Assembly (NCBI RefSeq): GCF_014337215.1 | Contig: NZ_CP060635.1 | Coordinates: 2,183,501 to 2,247,500, forward strand | DNA from: Wansuia hejianensis | GTDB taxonomy: Bacteria; Bacillota; Clostridia; Lachnospirales; Lachnospiraceae | DNA length: 64,000 bases | Direction of reading: 5' to 3' | Shown here: positions 44,155-52,271 of the stretch, piece after piece | Layout of the letters: every line of letters begins with the position of its first letter | Position numbering within the stretch: the stretch's first letter is position 1 | The notes under the pieces: generated by a model | What the model was told of the DNA's origin: nothing | Seen by the model: only the letters and a program-made list of their open reading frames with translations | Database searches by the model: none | Made by a program: the position numbers and the translations under genes

Positions 44155-45909
44155 TTATTTATTTTTCCGTTCTCCAGCCACAGTGACTTCTGCCTCTGTA
44201 TCTGCCAGGGCGGCGGCTCCTTCTTCTCCTGTCCTGATCTTTACAGCATTCCTCACGTTATAAATGAATATTTTTCCATCTCCAAATTTTCCGGTATGCA
44301 GCACATCTTCTGCAGCCGCTATTACATTGCTGACAGGCACGGTGCTGACAATGACCTCTACCTTCACTTTAGGCAGCAGGTTCATCTCTACTTCGGCACC
44401 CCGATAGTATTTTGCGGCACCCTTCTGCACGCCGCAGCCCAGCACATTTGTGATAGTGACACCTGTCACGCCAATCTTATTCATGGCCTCCAGCAAACGA
44501 TCCAGCTTATTCTGCCTGGTGACAATCACTACCTTAGACAGCGGCGCAGCTTCCACCTCTTCGGACACTCCTGATCCGGCATGGGATACATCAGGCACAG
44601 CCCCGGCTGCCGCCGGCGCCTCCTCCGAAGAGGGGATTATCCTGCCGCCTGCTCCGTCTCCGCTCATAAAATCTGCATAGCTGCTCACCAGGTTATGCTC
44701 ATGGATATCCAGACCGTCAATCTCCTCTTCTTCGGTGACCCGAAGCCCGATCGTGTGTTTAATGACCTGGAACACTAAAAACATTGCCGCCGCCACATAA
44801 GCAATCACCGTCACCACACCCAGCAGCTGCACTCCCAGGAAATGGACGCCCCCTCCGTAGAACAGCCCCGCTTCCGTAGTGGAGCCGTCTGCAAACAGGC
44901 CGGTCAGAATTGTTCCCAGGGCACCGCAGCCGCCATGTACCGCAACCGCCCCCACAGGATCGTCAACCTTCAACACTTTATCAACAAATTCCACGATCAA
45001 CACTACCGCAAATCCTGCCGCAATTCCTATGACTGCCGCGCCCACCGGCGTTACCGCGTCGCAGCCCGCGGTTATGGCTACCAGGCCCGCCAGCGAGCCG
45101 TTCAGTGACATGGAAACATCCGGTTTCTTGTACCGTACCCAGGTAAACAGCATCACTACGACTGTAGCTACCGCAGCCGCCAAATTCGTATTGACAAATA
45201 CCTTGCCCGCCAGATTAATCATGGTATCATCCCCCATACTGACGGTGGACGCCCCGTTGAACCCAAACCAGCAGAACCACAAAATGAACACGCCCAAAGC
45301 CGCCAGTGTCAGGCTGTGGCCCGGGATCGCCTTCGGTTTTCCATCTTTGCCGTATTTACCGATCCGGGGACCCAGGATCGACGCACCCACAAGAGCCGCA
45401 ACGCCGCCTACCATGTGGACGGCAGTGGAACCCGCAAAATCATGAAAACCCATCTGGGCGAGCCACCCGCCGCCCCAGATCCAGTGGCCTGAAATCGGAT
45501 AGATGACCAGACTGATCACTGCACTGTAAATACAATACGCCGAGAATTTTGTCCGCTCCGCCATGGCCCCGGAGACGATGGTTGCCGATGTTGCGCAGAA
45601 TACAGTCTGAAAAATCAGGAACGCCCAGAACGGCACGCCTTCGGGAAGCATCCCCGCCCCATAATTTGCTTCTGAGGCAATTCCTCCAATATTTCCAATA
45701 ATCCCACTGCCCGCTCCAAACATCAGGCCAAAGCCCACCAGCCAGAATACAGGAGTACCTATACAAAAGTCCATCAGGTTTTTCATGATAATATTCCCGG
45801 CATTTTTTGCTCTCGTCAGCCCTGTTTCGACCATTGCAAAACCTGCCTGCATAAAAAATACCAGCGCGGCCCCTACCAGGACCCATATTGTGTTCACTGC
45901 GCTAAACAT
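44155..45909 (-). CDS. amt: Ammonium transporter fused to a PII signalling domain
   Basis: Ammonium channel (about residues 1-440, eleven predicted membrane helices, with GHWIWGGGW, DFAGSTAVHMVGG and AVHGGCGALGT) joined through an Ala/Ser-rich linker to a PII (GlnB/GlnK-like) domain of about 120 residues. The PII part starts SKVVIVTRQNKLDRLLEAM, has a T-loop with KYYRGAEVEM and ends in an Ala/Glu-rich tail. PII proteins normally dock onto Amt to close it, so the fusion tethers the regulator. ATG 45909 with GGAGGG seven bases upstream is preferred over 45927. Confidence 0.94.
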   Translation of the reverse strand: MFSAVNTIWVLVGAALVFFMQAGFAMVETGLTRAKNAGNIIMKNLMDFCIGTPVFWLVGFGLMFGAGSGIIGNIGGIASEANYGAGMLPEGVPFWAFLIFQTVFCATSATIVSGAMAERTKFSAYCIYSAVISLVIYPISGHWIWGGGWLAQMGFHDFAGSTAVHMVGGVAALVGASILGPRIGKYGKDGKPKAIPGHSLTLAALGVFILWFCWFGFNGASTVSMGDDTMINLAGKVFVNTNLAAAVATVVVMLFTWVRYKKPDVSMSLNGSLAGLVAITAGCDAVTPVGAAVIGIAAGFAVVLIVEFVDKVLKVDDPVGAVAVHGGCGALGTILTGLFADGSTTEAGLFYGGGVHFLGVQLLGVVTVIAYVAAAMFLVFQVIKHTIGLRVTEEEEIDGLDIHEHNLVSSYADFMSGDGAGGRIIPSSEEAPAAAGAVPDVSHAGSGVSEEVEAAPLSKVVIVTRQNKLDRLLEAMNKIGVTGVTITNVLGCGVQKGAAKYYRGAEVEMNLLPKVKVEVIVSTVPVSNVIAAAEDVLHTGKFGDGKIFIYNVRNAVKIRTGEEGAAALADTEAEVTVAGERKNK

Positions 45910-46263
45910 ACATTTTCCCTCCTTCATATTCGTTTGGTATCGTCATACCGTCCTGCATAACATGTTATGGAGAAAACAGGCAGAGGCCAATCCGGTATCT
46001 CCGGAATCCCGGTAAATGTAGCATTTCCGCCAGGCCGGTCTGCCTCATACATATTAAAAAGACGCTGTGGATAAAATCCATAGCGTCTTTGCTAAAATGA
46101 TGGGTAAAGGATAGCACACAGAAAACCAGCTGTCAATCTATTCGTCCTTTAATTCTAAATGTTTTATAGATATTATAAAAAATCCGTGAAATATGAATTA
46201 TTTCTGTGAATATTTTATATAACGAAAATATTTTTACTGTTCTCTGTAATTTTCATTAAAATT
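45910..46263. other. Intergenic region upstream of amt
   Basis: About 350 nt without a gene. It contains the terminator at 46056-46090 and, beyond it, an AT-rich stretch up to the ABC ATPase stop codon. I see only a weak promoter candidate for amt (TTGGCC, 17 bp, TAACAT near 45960-45995) and no recognised riboswitch. Confidence 0.4.
46056..46090 (-). terminator. Terminator of the iron/cobalamin-type ABC operon
   Basis: Minus strand AAAGACGCTATGGA, 5-nt loop, TCCACAGCGTCTTT (14 bp with one G-T pair), ending in a T5 run. It lies about 175 nt after the ATPase stop codon and upstream of amt. Confidence 0.78.
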
Positions 46264-47526
46264 TCATATTCCTTCCTCATGCATTTTTTCCAAGCTTTTC
46301 AGGAACTCATCATGGTCGCCAAAATATACAATATTTTTCTTAACGCCTATTTCTTCCAGCCTGCGCACCAGCTTTCCCCCGGTGTAATCATTGCTCAGTG
46401 CATTTTTATGAAAGAATATCTGTCCCCTCCTGCTCTCCAGCCCTTCCAGGTTCTTCAGATTGCTTTCCCCAAAAGGCACGTCCGAGATCAGTATCACATC
46501 CGCATCCTCCATCAGCTTCAGGTTCCGCTTCTGGTCTTCCTCTGTCACTGGCGTGAACGGGTCGATTTCCACCCGTTCCAGATCGAGAAAATGGCAGATA
46601 TCCCAGTCGTCGCTGCCCACATTCACCACGCCTGCAGTCACCCGGTATCCTCTGGCATCCAGTTCTTCCATGATTTTGGCAGCGCCGCTGGCGCCGCAGA
46701 TCACATGGATATGGAACGGATTCCCCACCTGCTCTTCGCCCATCACCCGGATCGGCACGATTTCTGGCTTATGAAACAGCGGGTTTTCACGAACCATGAG
46801 CTTCATAGCATAAAGCTCCTCCATATTTTTCCGGTTCACCACCTCTTCCGGCGTACCGTCAGCGGTCACCGTTCCATCCCGCAGCATGACGATCCTCCGG
46901 CAGAAACGGGCCGCCATGTTGATATCGTGCAGAACGGCCAGCACCGTCATATGTTCCTCCCGGTTCAGGCGGGCGATCAGCTCCATCACTTCAATCTGAT
47001 GATGGATGTCCAGGGCGGAAGTCGGTTCGTCCAGCAGGATCACACGGGGCTGCTGCGCAATCGCGCGGGCCAGAATCACTCTCTGGCGCTCTCCCCCGCT
47101 CAGCTCATTATATAATCTGCCCCGGAATATTTCTGTGTTCGTGGCTTCCATGGCATTTTTAACGATCTCAAAATCCCTCTCATCCTCCCGCTTTCCGAAG
47201 CCCAGATAGGGATTTCTCCCCATCATGACAATATCCTCCACAGTGAAATCGTAATCCACGTGGTAAGACTGCGGCACCACGGCCACCAGCCTGGCCCTTT
47301 CACGGCTTTTTAACAGAGATTGTTCTCTTCCGCAGATAGTAATCTCGCCCTTCGTCAGCGGGAGAAGGCCGGAAATACATTTAATCAGCGTGGATTTCCC
47401 GGTCCCGTTGGAACCTATCAGCCCGACAAAATCCCCCTCTTCCACCGACAGGGTCACATCATGGAGAATCTCCCGGTCCCTGTATCCGGCAGCCACATGG
47501 GAAAATTTCAGCATCTCTGCATTCAT
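46264..47526 (-). CDS. Iron/cobalamin-type ABC transporter ATPase with extra C-terminal domain
   Basis: ATPase of a FecCDE/BtuCD-type importer. Walker A GSNGTGKST, signature LSGGERQRVILARAI and Walker B VILLDEPTSALD are in the first 260 residues. A further 160 residues follow (from about NPFHIHVICGASGAAKIMEE), predicted alpha/beta, with a GASGAA loop and VILISDVPFGESN; this domain is absent from ordinary FecE or BtuD. It resembles, loosely, P-loop cobalamin or nucleotide enzymes, but I cannot name it. The gene overlaps the permease gene by 4 nt. Confidence 0.9.
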   Translation of the reverse strand: MNAEMLKFSHVAAGYRDREILHDVTLSVEEGDFVGLIGSNGTGKSTLIKCISGLLPLTKGEITICGREQSLLKSRERARLVAVVPQSYHVDYDFTVEDIVMMGRNPYLGFGKREDERDFEIVKNAMEATNTEIFRGRLYNELSGGERQRVILARAIAQQPRVILLDEPTSALDIHHQIEVMELIARLNREEHMTVLAVLHDINMAARFCRRIVMLRDGTVTADGTPEEVVNRKNMEELYAMKLMVRENPLFHKPEIVPIRVMGEEQVGNPFHIHVICGASGAAKIMEELDARGYRVTAGVVNVGSDDWDICHFLDLERVEIDPFTPVTEEDQKRNLKLMEDADVILISDVPFGESNLKNLEGLESRRGQIFFHKNALSNDYTGGKLVRRLEEIGVKKNIVYFGDHDEFLKSLEKMHEEGI

Positions 47527-48560
47527 AGAGAACTCCCTCCCTTCCGCGCCTTGCGCAGCAGGTATAGGAAAAAAGGACCGCCGCAGACCGCGGTGATGAT
47601 CCCTACCGGTATTTCCTGGGTGGCGACACTCCGGGATACCGTATCACATATGATCAAAAAGGTGCCTCCCATAACCAGCGAAAGAGGCATCAGGCGCCTG
47701 TGCTTCGGCCCTGTGAGAATTCTCACCACATGGGGCACCACCAGGCCCACGAAGCCGATTATGCCTGTCACGGATATAATTGCTGCCGTTATAATACTGG
47801 AAGCAAAAAGAACCTTCTTTTTCAGGAATTCCACATTGACTCCTAGCTGGACAGCAGTATCTTCTCCCGTCAGCATGATATCCAACTCCCGGCAGGAGGT
47901 AAACAAAAGGAGTAATCCTGCCGCCACGTAGGGAAGCACAGTCAGAATCTGATTCCAGCCCTTTCCATTCAAACTTCCCATGGTCCAGAACATGATCTGG
48001 TCCATACTCTGTTTATTGAATATCATAACAAGAGAAATCACCGCCGTCAGCGTCTGGTTCACCGCAATCCCCGACAGCAGCAGAGTAGCCACGGGAACTC
48101 TCTTTCCTACCCGGGAAATACTGTAAACCAGGGCGATAGACAAGAACGCGCCCATGAAAGCCAACAGCGTAGTTCCGTTCAGCCCCAAAAACCCGCCGGT
48201 AAAATGCAGCACAATGCCGACGGACGCCCCGAGCGCCGCTCCCGATGAAACCCCCAGCACAAACGGGTCAGCCATGGGATTTTTAAAAATCCCCTGAAAC
48301 CCCGCGCCGCATACAGCCAGGGACGCCCCGGCCAGAAAGCCCAGAATCACCCTGGGCAGGCGCACATTCCAGATAATTGATATACTTCCCTGGCTGATTC
48401 CCTCCATGTCCACATTCATATGAAACAGTTCATGCAGCAAAATTCGGTTGGCATCCTCGAAAGAAATCGAGGCAGCCCCGATCACTGTGCAGATATAAAT
48501 GATAATCACACACAGAATGACCGCCAATACGATTGCCAGTTTTTTCCGTTTGATCTTCAT
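47523..48560 (-). CDS. Iron/cobalamin-type ABC transporter permease (FecCD family)
   Basis: Membrane permease of about 345 residues with roughly ten helices. Family motifs include RLPRVILGFLAGASLAVCGA, then FQGIFKNPMADPFVLGVSSG near the N-terminal third, and GFVGLVVPHVVRIL near the end. ATG 48560 is chosen because GAGGAAAG precedes it; the longer frame starts at 48584. The gene lies between the binding-protein and ATPase genes. FecCD permeases carry siderophores, heme or cobalamin, so the substrate is open. Confidence 0.94.
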   Translation of the reverse strand: MKIKRKKLAIVLAVILCVIIIYICTVIGAASISFEDANRILLHELFHMNVDMEGISQGSISIIWNVRLPRVILGFLAGASLAVCGAGFQGIFKNPMADPFVLGVSSGAALGASVGIVLHFTGGFLGLNGTTLLAFMGAFLSIALVYSISRVGKRVPVATLLLSGIAVNQTLTAVISLVMIFNKQSMDQIMFWTMGSLNGKGWNQILTVLPYVAAGLLLLFTSCRELDIMLTGEDTAVQLGVNVEFLKKKVLFASSIITAAIISVTGIIGFVGLVVPHVVRILTGPKHRRLMPLSLVMGGTFLIICDTVSRSVATQEIPVGIITAVCGGPFFLYLLRKARKGGSSL

Positions 48561-48591
48561 AACGCTTTCCTCTGATGTAATCAAATACTTA

Positions 48592-49623
48592 TCAGGAAAA
48601 CAAATCCGGATAGATTTTTTCCGCCAACAGCTTTGTTCCCTCTACAATTCTGGGGCCTGCCCGCTGGATCATATCCGCCTCCGGCGACAGACCTTCAAAA
48701 TAAATGATGTTGCCATTTTTGATGCACTCCAGGTCGTTAAGCCCTGACGTCTGCTTTAGCTCCTCCGGCGATGTGAACAGCGAAATATAAATATCCGGAT
48801 CGCTCTCTATGATTTTTTCAAGTGAAAGCTGCGGCCATGTCTCGCCCGTATCCTCAGCGATATTCCGGACGCTGAGATCATTCAGCATATTGCCCAGCAG
48901 AGATCCTGTCCCGGCACTGTAATAAGAACCCAGATCGATAAATGCAGATTTCTCTGCGCCGCCTTCCGCAATTACATCCTTGAGTTCTTCCAGCTCCGCC
49001 GTCATGGATTCTGTCAGTTCCTGAGCTTTTTCATTCAGATTCAGAATCTGCCCGGCTGTTTCTATGTTCTTCTCCACACTCTTCACATCATTGGCCGAGA
49101 AGACAACCACCTTTGCACCTGCTTCTTCTACCTGGTCTCTGACAGCGTCGTCAATATAATCGGACGCGAATACCACATCCGGCGACAGAGATATAATCAG
49201 CTCAGTATTGGGCGCAGTATAGGTCCCCACCGATTCTACCTCAGCCGCTTCCTCAGGATAGCTGCAGTAATCAGTCCTGCCCACAATCCTCTCTCCCGCG
49301 CCCAGGGCAAACAGCGTCTCCGTATTGGCAGGAGACAGGGAAACTACCCGTTCCGGCTCTTCCTCAATAATTACCTCATTGCCCAGGTCATCCTCCACCG
49401 TCAGAGGATAGACGGTTGTGCCCTTCTCATCTCCTTCAGCGTTATCAGAGCTGCCGGAACTGGACGCAGAATTGCTGCCGGCATTTTCAGAACCTGCTGA
49501 TACTGTATTCTCTCCCTCTTCACCACTGTTGCTGCTGCTCTTCCCGCTTCCGCATCCCGCAGCCAGAACTGCAGTTACAGACAGGATTCCTGCCAGCAGT
49601 AAATTTACGATCCGTTTCTTCAT
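48592..49623 (-). CDS. Iron/cobalamin-type ABC transporter substrate-binding lipoprotein
   Basis: Extracytoplasmic type III binding protein (BtuF/FepB fold), about 343 residues. Signal peptide with lipobox LAAGC at residues about 18-22, a Ser/Gly/Glu-rich linker, then PERVVSLSPANTETLFALGA, which is typical of the BtuF-like fold. VGRTDYCSYP resembles the cobalamin or cobinamide binding-protein pattern, so a corrinoid ligand is plausible; heme or siderophore remain possible. ATG 49623 follows GGAGGAG closely; the frame runs open to 49728 without a good start. Confidence 0.92.
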   Translation of the reverse strand: MKKRIVNLLLAGILSVTAVLAAGCGSGKSSSNSGEEGENTVSAGSENAGSNSASSSGSSDNAEGDEKGTTVYPLTVEDDLGNEVIIEEEPERVVSLSPANTETLFALGAGERIVGRTDYCSYPEEAAEVESVGTYTAPNTELIISLSPDVVFASDYIDDAVRDQVEEAGAKVVVFSANDVKSVEKNIETAGQILNLNEKAQELTESMTAELEELKDVIAEGGAEKSAFIDLGSYYSAGTGSLLGNMLNDLSVRNIAEDTGETWPQLSLEKIIESDPDIYISLFTSPEELKQTSGLNDLECIKNGNIIYFEGLSPEADMIQRAGPRIVEGTKLLAEKIYPDLFS

Positions 49624-49664
49624 TTTTCTCCTCCGTATCTTACCTGTCATTCCATTTTCTAAAC

Positions 49665-49710
49665 AGCGCCTGCAAATGGGAACACAGCCTGTTTCCCATT
49701 CACAGGCGCT
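49665..49710 (-). other. Stem-loop at the 5' end of the ABC operon mRNA
   Basis: Minus strand AGCGCCTG and TGAATGGGAA pair with TTCCCATTTG and CAGGCGCT to give an approximately 18-bp stem with a 10-nt loop. No T run follows, so it is not a terminator. It begins almost at the predicted transcription start. Confidence 0.6.
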
Positions 49711-49718
49711 ACGCTGTA

Positions 49719-49747
49719 AACATATCATATTATGAAAGCTTTGTCAA
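49719..49747 (-). promoter_or_regulatory. Promoter of the iron/cobalamin-type ABC operon
   Basis: Minus strand TTGACA (49747-49742), 17-bp spacer, TATGTT (49724-49719). The start would be near 49712. No clear Fur box or cobalamin riboswitch was found. Confidence 0.55.
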
Positions 49748-49754
49748 AACTGTG

Positions 49755-50495
49755 CTATTCATAACGCACAATTTCCTTTTTCAGCCGCTTCATGATCCGT
49801 TTTTCCAGGCGGGAAATATAAGACTGAGAGATACCCAGCAGATCGGCTACCTCTTTCTGTGTCTTTTCACCGCCTTCCGGCATGTTAATTCCAAAGCGGA
49901 GCTTAACAATCGTCTGTTCCCTGTCGGAAAGCTTGCCGATCGCTTTGCCCAGAAGGCTTTTTTCCACCTCATCCTCCAGCCCTTTGTAGATGACATCCTC
50001 GTCCGTTCCCAGAATGTCAGACAACAGGAGTTCATTTCCATCCCAGTCTACATTCAGCGGTTCATCAATGGACACCTCCATTCTCGTCTTGCTGTTCCTG
50101 CGCAGATACATGAGTATTTCATTTTCAATGCACCGGGAAGCGTAGGTGGCCAGCTTGATCTTTTTCTCCGGATTAAAAGTATTGATGGCTTTAATCAGCC
50201 CTATGGTACCGATGGAGATCAGATCCTCCACCCCTACTCCCGTATTGTCAAATTTCTGGGCGATATAGACGACCAGCCGCAGATTATGTTCAATTAAATC
50301 AGACCGGGCTTCTGTGTTTTCCGGATCCGCAAGACCTGCGATCGCTTCCGCTTCCGCGTCCGGGGAGAGAGGCGACGGCAATACATCCGTCCCGCCTATA
50401 TAGTACAGCTCCCCGGTCTTACCAAAAACAACCGGGGAAAACCTTGGTAACATGCGCAGCCGAAATCGGTTCGGCAGTGCAGCGTGCATAATCAT
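49755..50495 (-). CDS. sigE: RNA polymerase sporulation sigma factor SigE
   Basis: Early mother-cell sigma factor, 246 residues, made as an inactive precursor with an N-terminal pro-sequence (about residues 1-30) that SpoIIGA removes. Region 2 has NLRLVVYIAQKFDNTGVGVE and GTIGLIKAINTF; region 4 has LSDREQTIVKLRFGI and a helix-turn-helix (LLGISQSYISRLEKR). GGAGG lies eight bases before ATG 50495. It follows spoIIGA by 12 nt in the classic spoIIG operon order. Confidence 0.95.
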   Translation of the reverse strand: MIMHAALPNRFRLRMLPRFSPVVFGKTGELYYIGGTDVLPSPLSPDAEAEAIAGLADPENTEARSDLIEHNLRLVVYIAQKFDNTGVGVEDLISIGTIGLIKAINTFNPEKKIKLATYASRCIENEILMYLRRNSKTRMEVSIDEPLNVDWDGNELLLSDILGTDEDVIYKGLEDEVEKSLLGKAIGKLSDREQTIVKLRFGINMPEGGEKTQKEVADLLGISQSYISRLEKRIMKRLKKEIVRYE

Positions 50496-50507
50496 GATGC
50501 ATTCCTC

Positions 50508-51365
50508 CTAACTGTTTATCAGATTTGGATTCAAAATCATCTGATAGCTCCGGGGAGAAGAACTACGCTCTCTGTCGATGGCAATCACCGGATGGGTGAC
50601 TACCCTGCTTGTATTTCCATTTTCCAGATATATATAATCTAAAATGACAGCCGGAAGGAAACCTCCCTGGCATCCAACGCTCTGGAACGGAATATAATGG
50701 GGATGTATCTCGGCCAGCTCTCCTGGCAGCTCACCCAGCTGGCATGTGCAAAATGCCTCCAGTTCCTTCTGCATTTCCAAGGAAAATAATTCTTTTATCA
50801 GAGAATAGCTGATTACGGAAACCGGCTTGCGGCAAGTGGCATCCCATAGCCCGTTTCCCGTATCATAAAGTCCTTTTACCTCTTTACAGGCACCCTTTTG
50901 GTACAGCACAACTCTCCAGATCGTGGCAGCTTTCTTCTTCAGCACCTCAAACAGCCATAGAAAAAATGTGACCAGAGCATAGGCCGCCGTACCCCACAGC
51001 ACAAAACCTTTCATCTCCACCGTGCCGGTGAACCGGAGAAGAAGCCTCCATACGGCCCCGCACAGGATCGCTGAAAGATACAGGCACAGTAATCCCTGTA
51101 AAAAACGCTTTTTATCTTTGATTTTGCAGCCAAACCTTACCATGAATGTAGTAACAGCCACAGAAACCAGTATGGTATTCAGTAGGAGATATTTTCTTAA
51201 GAAAATGATACTGATACAGGCCAGTCCAGACCCGATCGCAGCGGCTGCCAGGCTTCTCAAATGTGTGGCAGAACATTTCATAAGCCTGTTAACCAGCCGC
51301 AAAAGGAAATAATCCATAATCAGATTTTCCATGAAGAATACATCGATGTAAAGCTCATAGTGCAT
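50508..51365 (-). CDS. spoIIGA: Sigma-E processing peptidase SpoIIGA
   Basis: Membrane aspartic protease that activates pro-sigma-E after the septum forms. Five hydrophobic segments occupy about residues 1-150, and the C-terminal protease domain carries LYDTGNGLWD, whose DTG is the catalytic motif. About 285 residues. ATG 51365 with GGGGGT upstream gives the expected MHYELYIDVFF start; the frame runs open to 51392. A Spo0A-type promoter precedes it. Confidence 0.93.
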   Translation of the reverse strand: MHYELYIDVFFMENLIMDYFLLRLVNRLMKCSATHLRSLAAAAIGSGLACISIIFLRKYLLLNTILVSVAVTTFMVRFGCKIKDKKRFLQGLLCLYLSAILCGAVWRLLLRFTGTVEMKGFVLWGTAAYALVTFFLWLFEVLKKKAATIWRVVLYQKGACKEVKGLYDTGNGLWDATCRKPVSVISYSLIKELFSLEMQKELEAFCTCQLGELPGELAEIHPHYIPFQSVGCQGGFLPAVILDYIYLENGNTSRVVTHPVIAIDRERSSSPRSYQMILNPNLINS

Positions 51366-51366
51366 G

Positions 51367-51436
51367 AAATACCCCCTGTATCCTATGAACACTTACTGGA
51401 ATAAGCAAGTTTCATTATAGGTTACAGGGGGTATTT
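51367..51436. repeat. 20-bp inverted repeat spanning the spoIIG promoter and ribosome site
   Basis: AAATACCCCCTGTATCCTAT (51367-51386) is repeated inverted at 51417-51436 with one mismatch. One arm fills the spacer between the -35 and -10 boxes of the spoIIG promoter and overlaps the -10 box. The other covers the spoIIGA Shine-Dalgarno. Confidence 0.75.
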
Positions 51437-51446
51437 ATTTTGTCAA
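51414..51446 (-). promoter_or_regulatory. spoIIG promoter, long-spacer sigma-A type
   Basis: Minus strand TTGACA (51446-51441) and TATAAT (51419-51414) are separated by 21 bp instead of 17. The Bacillus subtilis spoIIG promoter is known for a similar overlong spacer and needs Spo0A for activation. Confidence 0.75.
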
Positions 51447-51454
51447 AACCCGTG

Positions 51455-51479
51455 TGTCGAAAGAAAGAGAGTTTCGACA
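51455..51479. promoter_or_regulatory. Two Spo0A boxes
   Basis: TGTCGAAA at 51455-51462 and its inverse TTTCGACA at 51472-51479 match the 0A-box core TGTCGAA. They lie 8 to 38 bp upstream of the -35 box of the spoIIG promoter, consistent with activation by Spo0A. Confidence 0.72.
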
Positions 51480-51495
51480 GGTTGGGACAGAAGTT

Positions 51496-52251
51496 TTACA
51501 GCAATTCCAGCATCCGGCGGAGCTCAGCCACAGGCAGCTGACCCGGCGCCGAAACGTTTCCCGCGGCCCCGAACGTCAGGGCTGAACCGGTCAGACGGCC
51601 GCTGGCTCTGGAGATACCGCCCAGGCTCCCCATGGACATGGAGATCAGCGGATTGGGCAGCCTCCGGTCCATCTCCAGCGTCACACTCAAAAGCTCCAGC
51701 ACGTCCTCCCGGCTCTCCGGCATGACGGCAACTTTCAAAATCTCCGCTCCCGTGTCGCGAAGCTCTTCAAATACAGAGACAAGCTCCGGCCTCCCCGGCG
51801 TTCTGTCAAAAAAATGGCTGGAAGCCACCACCGGTTTCCCCATCCTGTGAACAGCCTCTGTCAGCCTGTCAGCCTGAAGCTCCGGCCATCTCCCCTCCAC
51901 ATCAACTAAATCCGTCTCCGCCCGGGACGCCGCCCAGAGATTCAGTTCCCTGTACTCTTCCGGCGAAATTTCCCGATTTCCGCCTTCTCGGCCCGTCCTG
52001 AAAGTGAAAAGAATCGGAATCTGTCCCAAAATCTCAGATAATGCGCTCAAAACTCCGGCGGCTTTCCCGTAATCCGTAATTCCGCCATAAAAATCAGCTC
52101 TCCATTCCACCAGGTCCGGCTCCGCACCGGCAGCCACGCGGGCCTGTTCCAGTATCTCCCCCTCCGTCCCTCCCAGGACCGGCACACAGATTTTGGGGAA
52201 TCCATCGCCCAGGGTTATGTTTTTTAATTGAACCGTATGTTTTACCGTCAT
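51496..52251 (-). CDS. aroD: Type I 3-dehydroquinate dehydratase
   Basis: Third step of the shikimate pathway, 3-dehydroquinate to 3-dehydroshikimate through a Schiff base. The TIM barrel of 251 residues has the catalytic His in VVASSHFFDRTP and the Schiff-base Lys in ILKVAVMP. EWRADFY near the N-terminus is the usual substrate-binding segment. It is 20 nt downstream of aroE. Confidence 0.94.
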   Translation of the reverse strand: MTVKHTVQLKNITLGDGFPKICVPVLGGTEGEILEQARVAAGAEPDLVEWRADFYGGITDYGKAAGVLSALSEILGQIPILFTFRTGREGGNREISPEEYRELNLWAASRAETDLVDVEGRWPELQADRLTEAVHRMGKPVVASSHFFDRTPGRPELVSVFEELRDTGAEILKVAVMPESREDVLELLSVTLEMDRRLPNPLISMSMGSLGGISRASGRLTGSALTFGAAGNVSAPGQLPVAELRRMLELL

Positions 52252-52271
52252 GTGCCGCTCTCCTATACATG

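Noticed and set aside
49624..49745. Cobalamin riboswitch upstream of the FecCD-type importer
   Set aside because: The leader is only about 90 nt, has a single long hairpin and lacks the conserved B12-box region.
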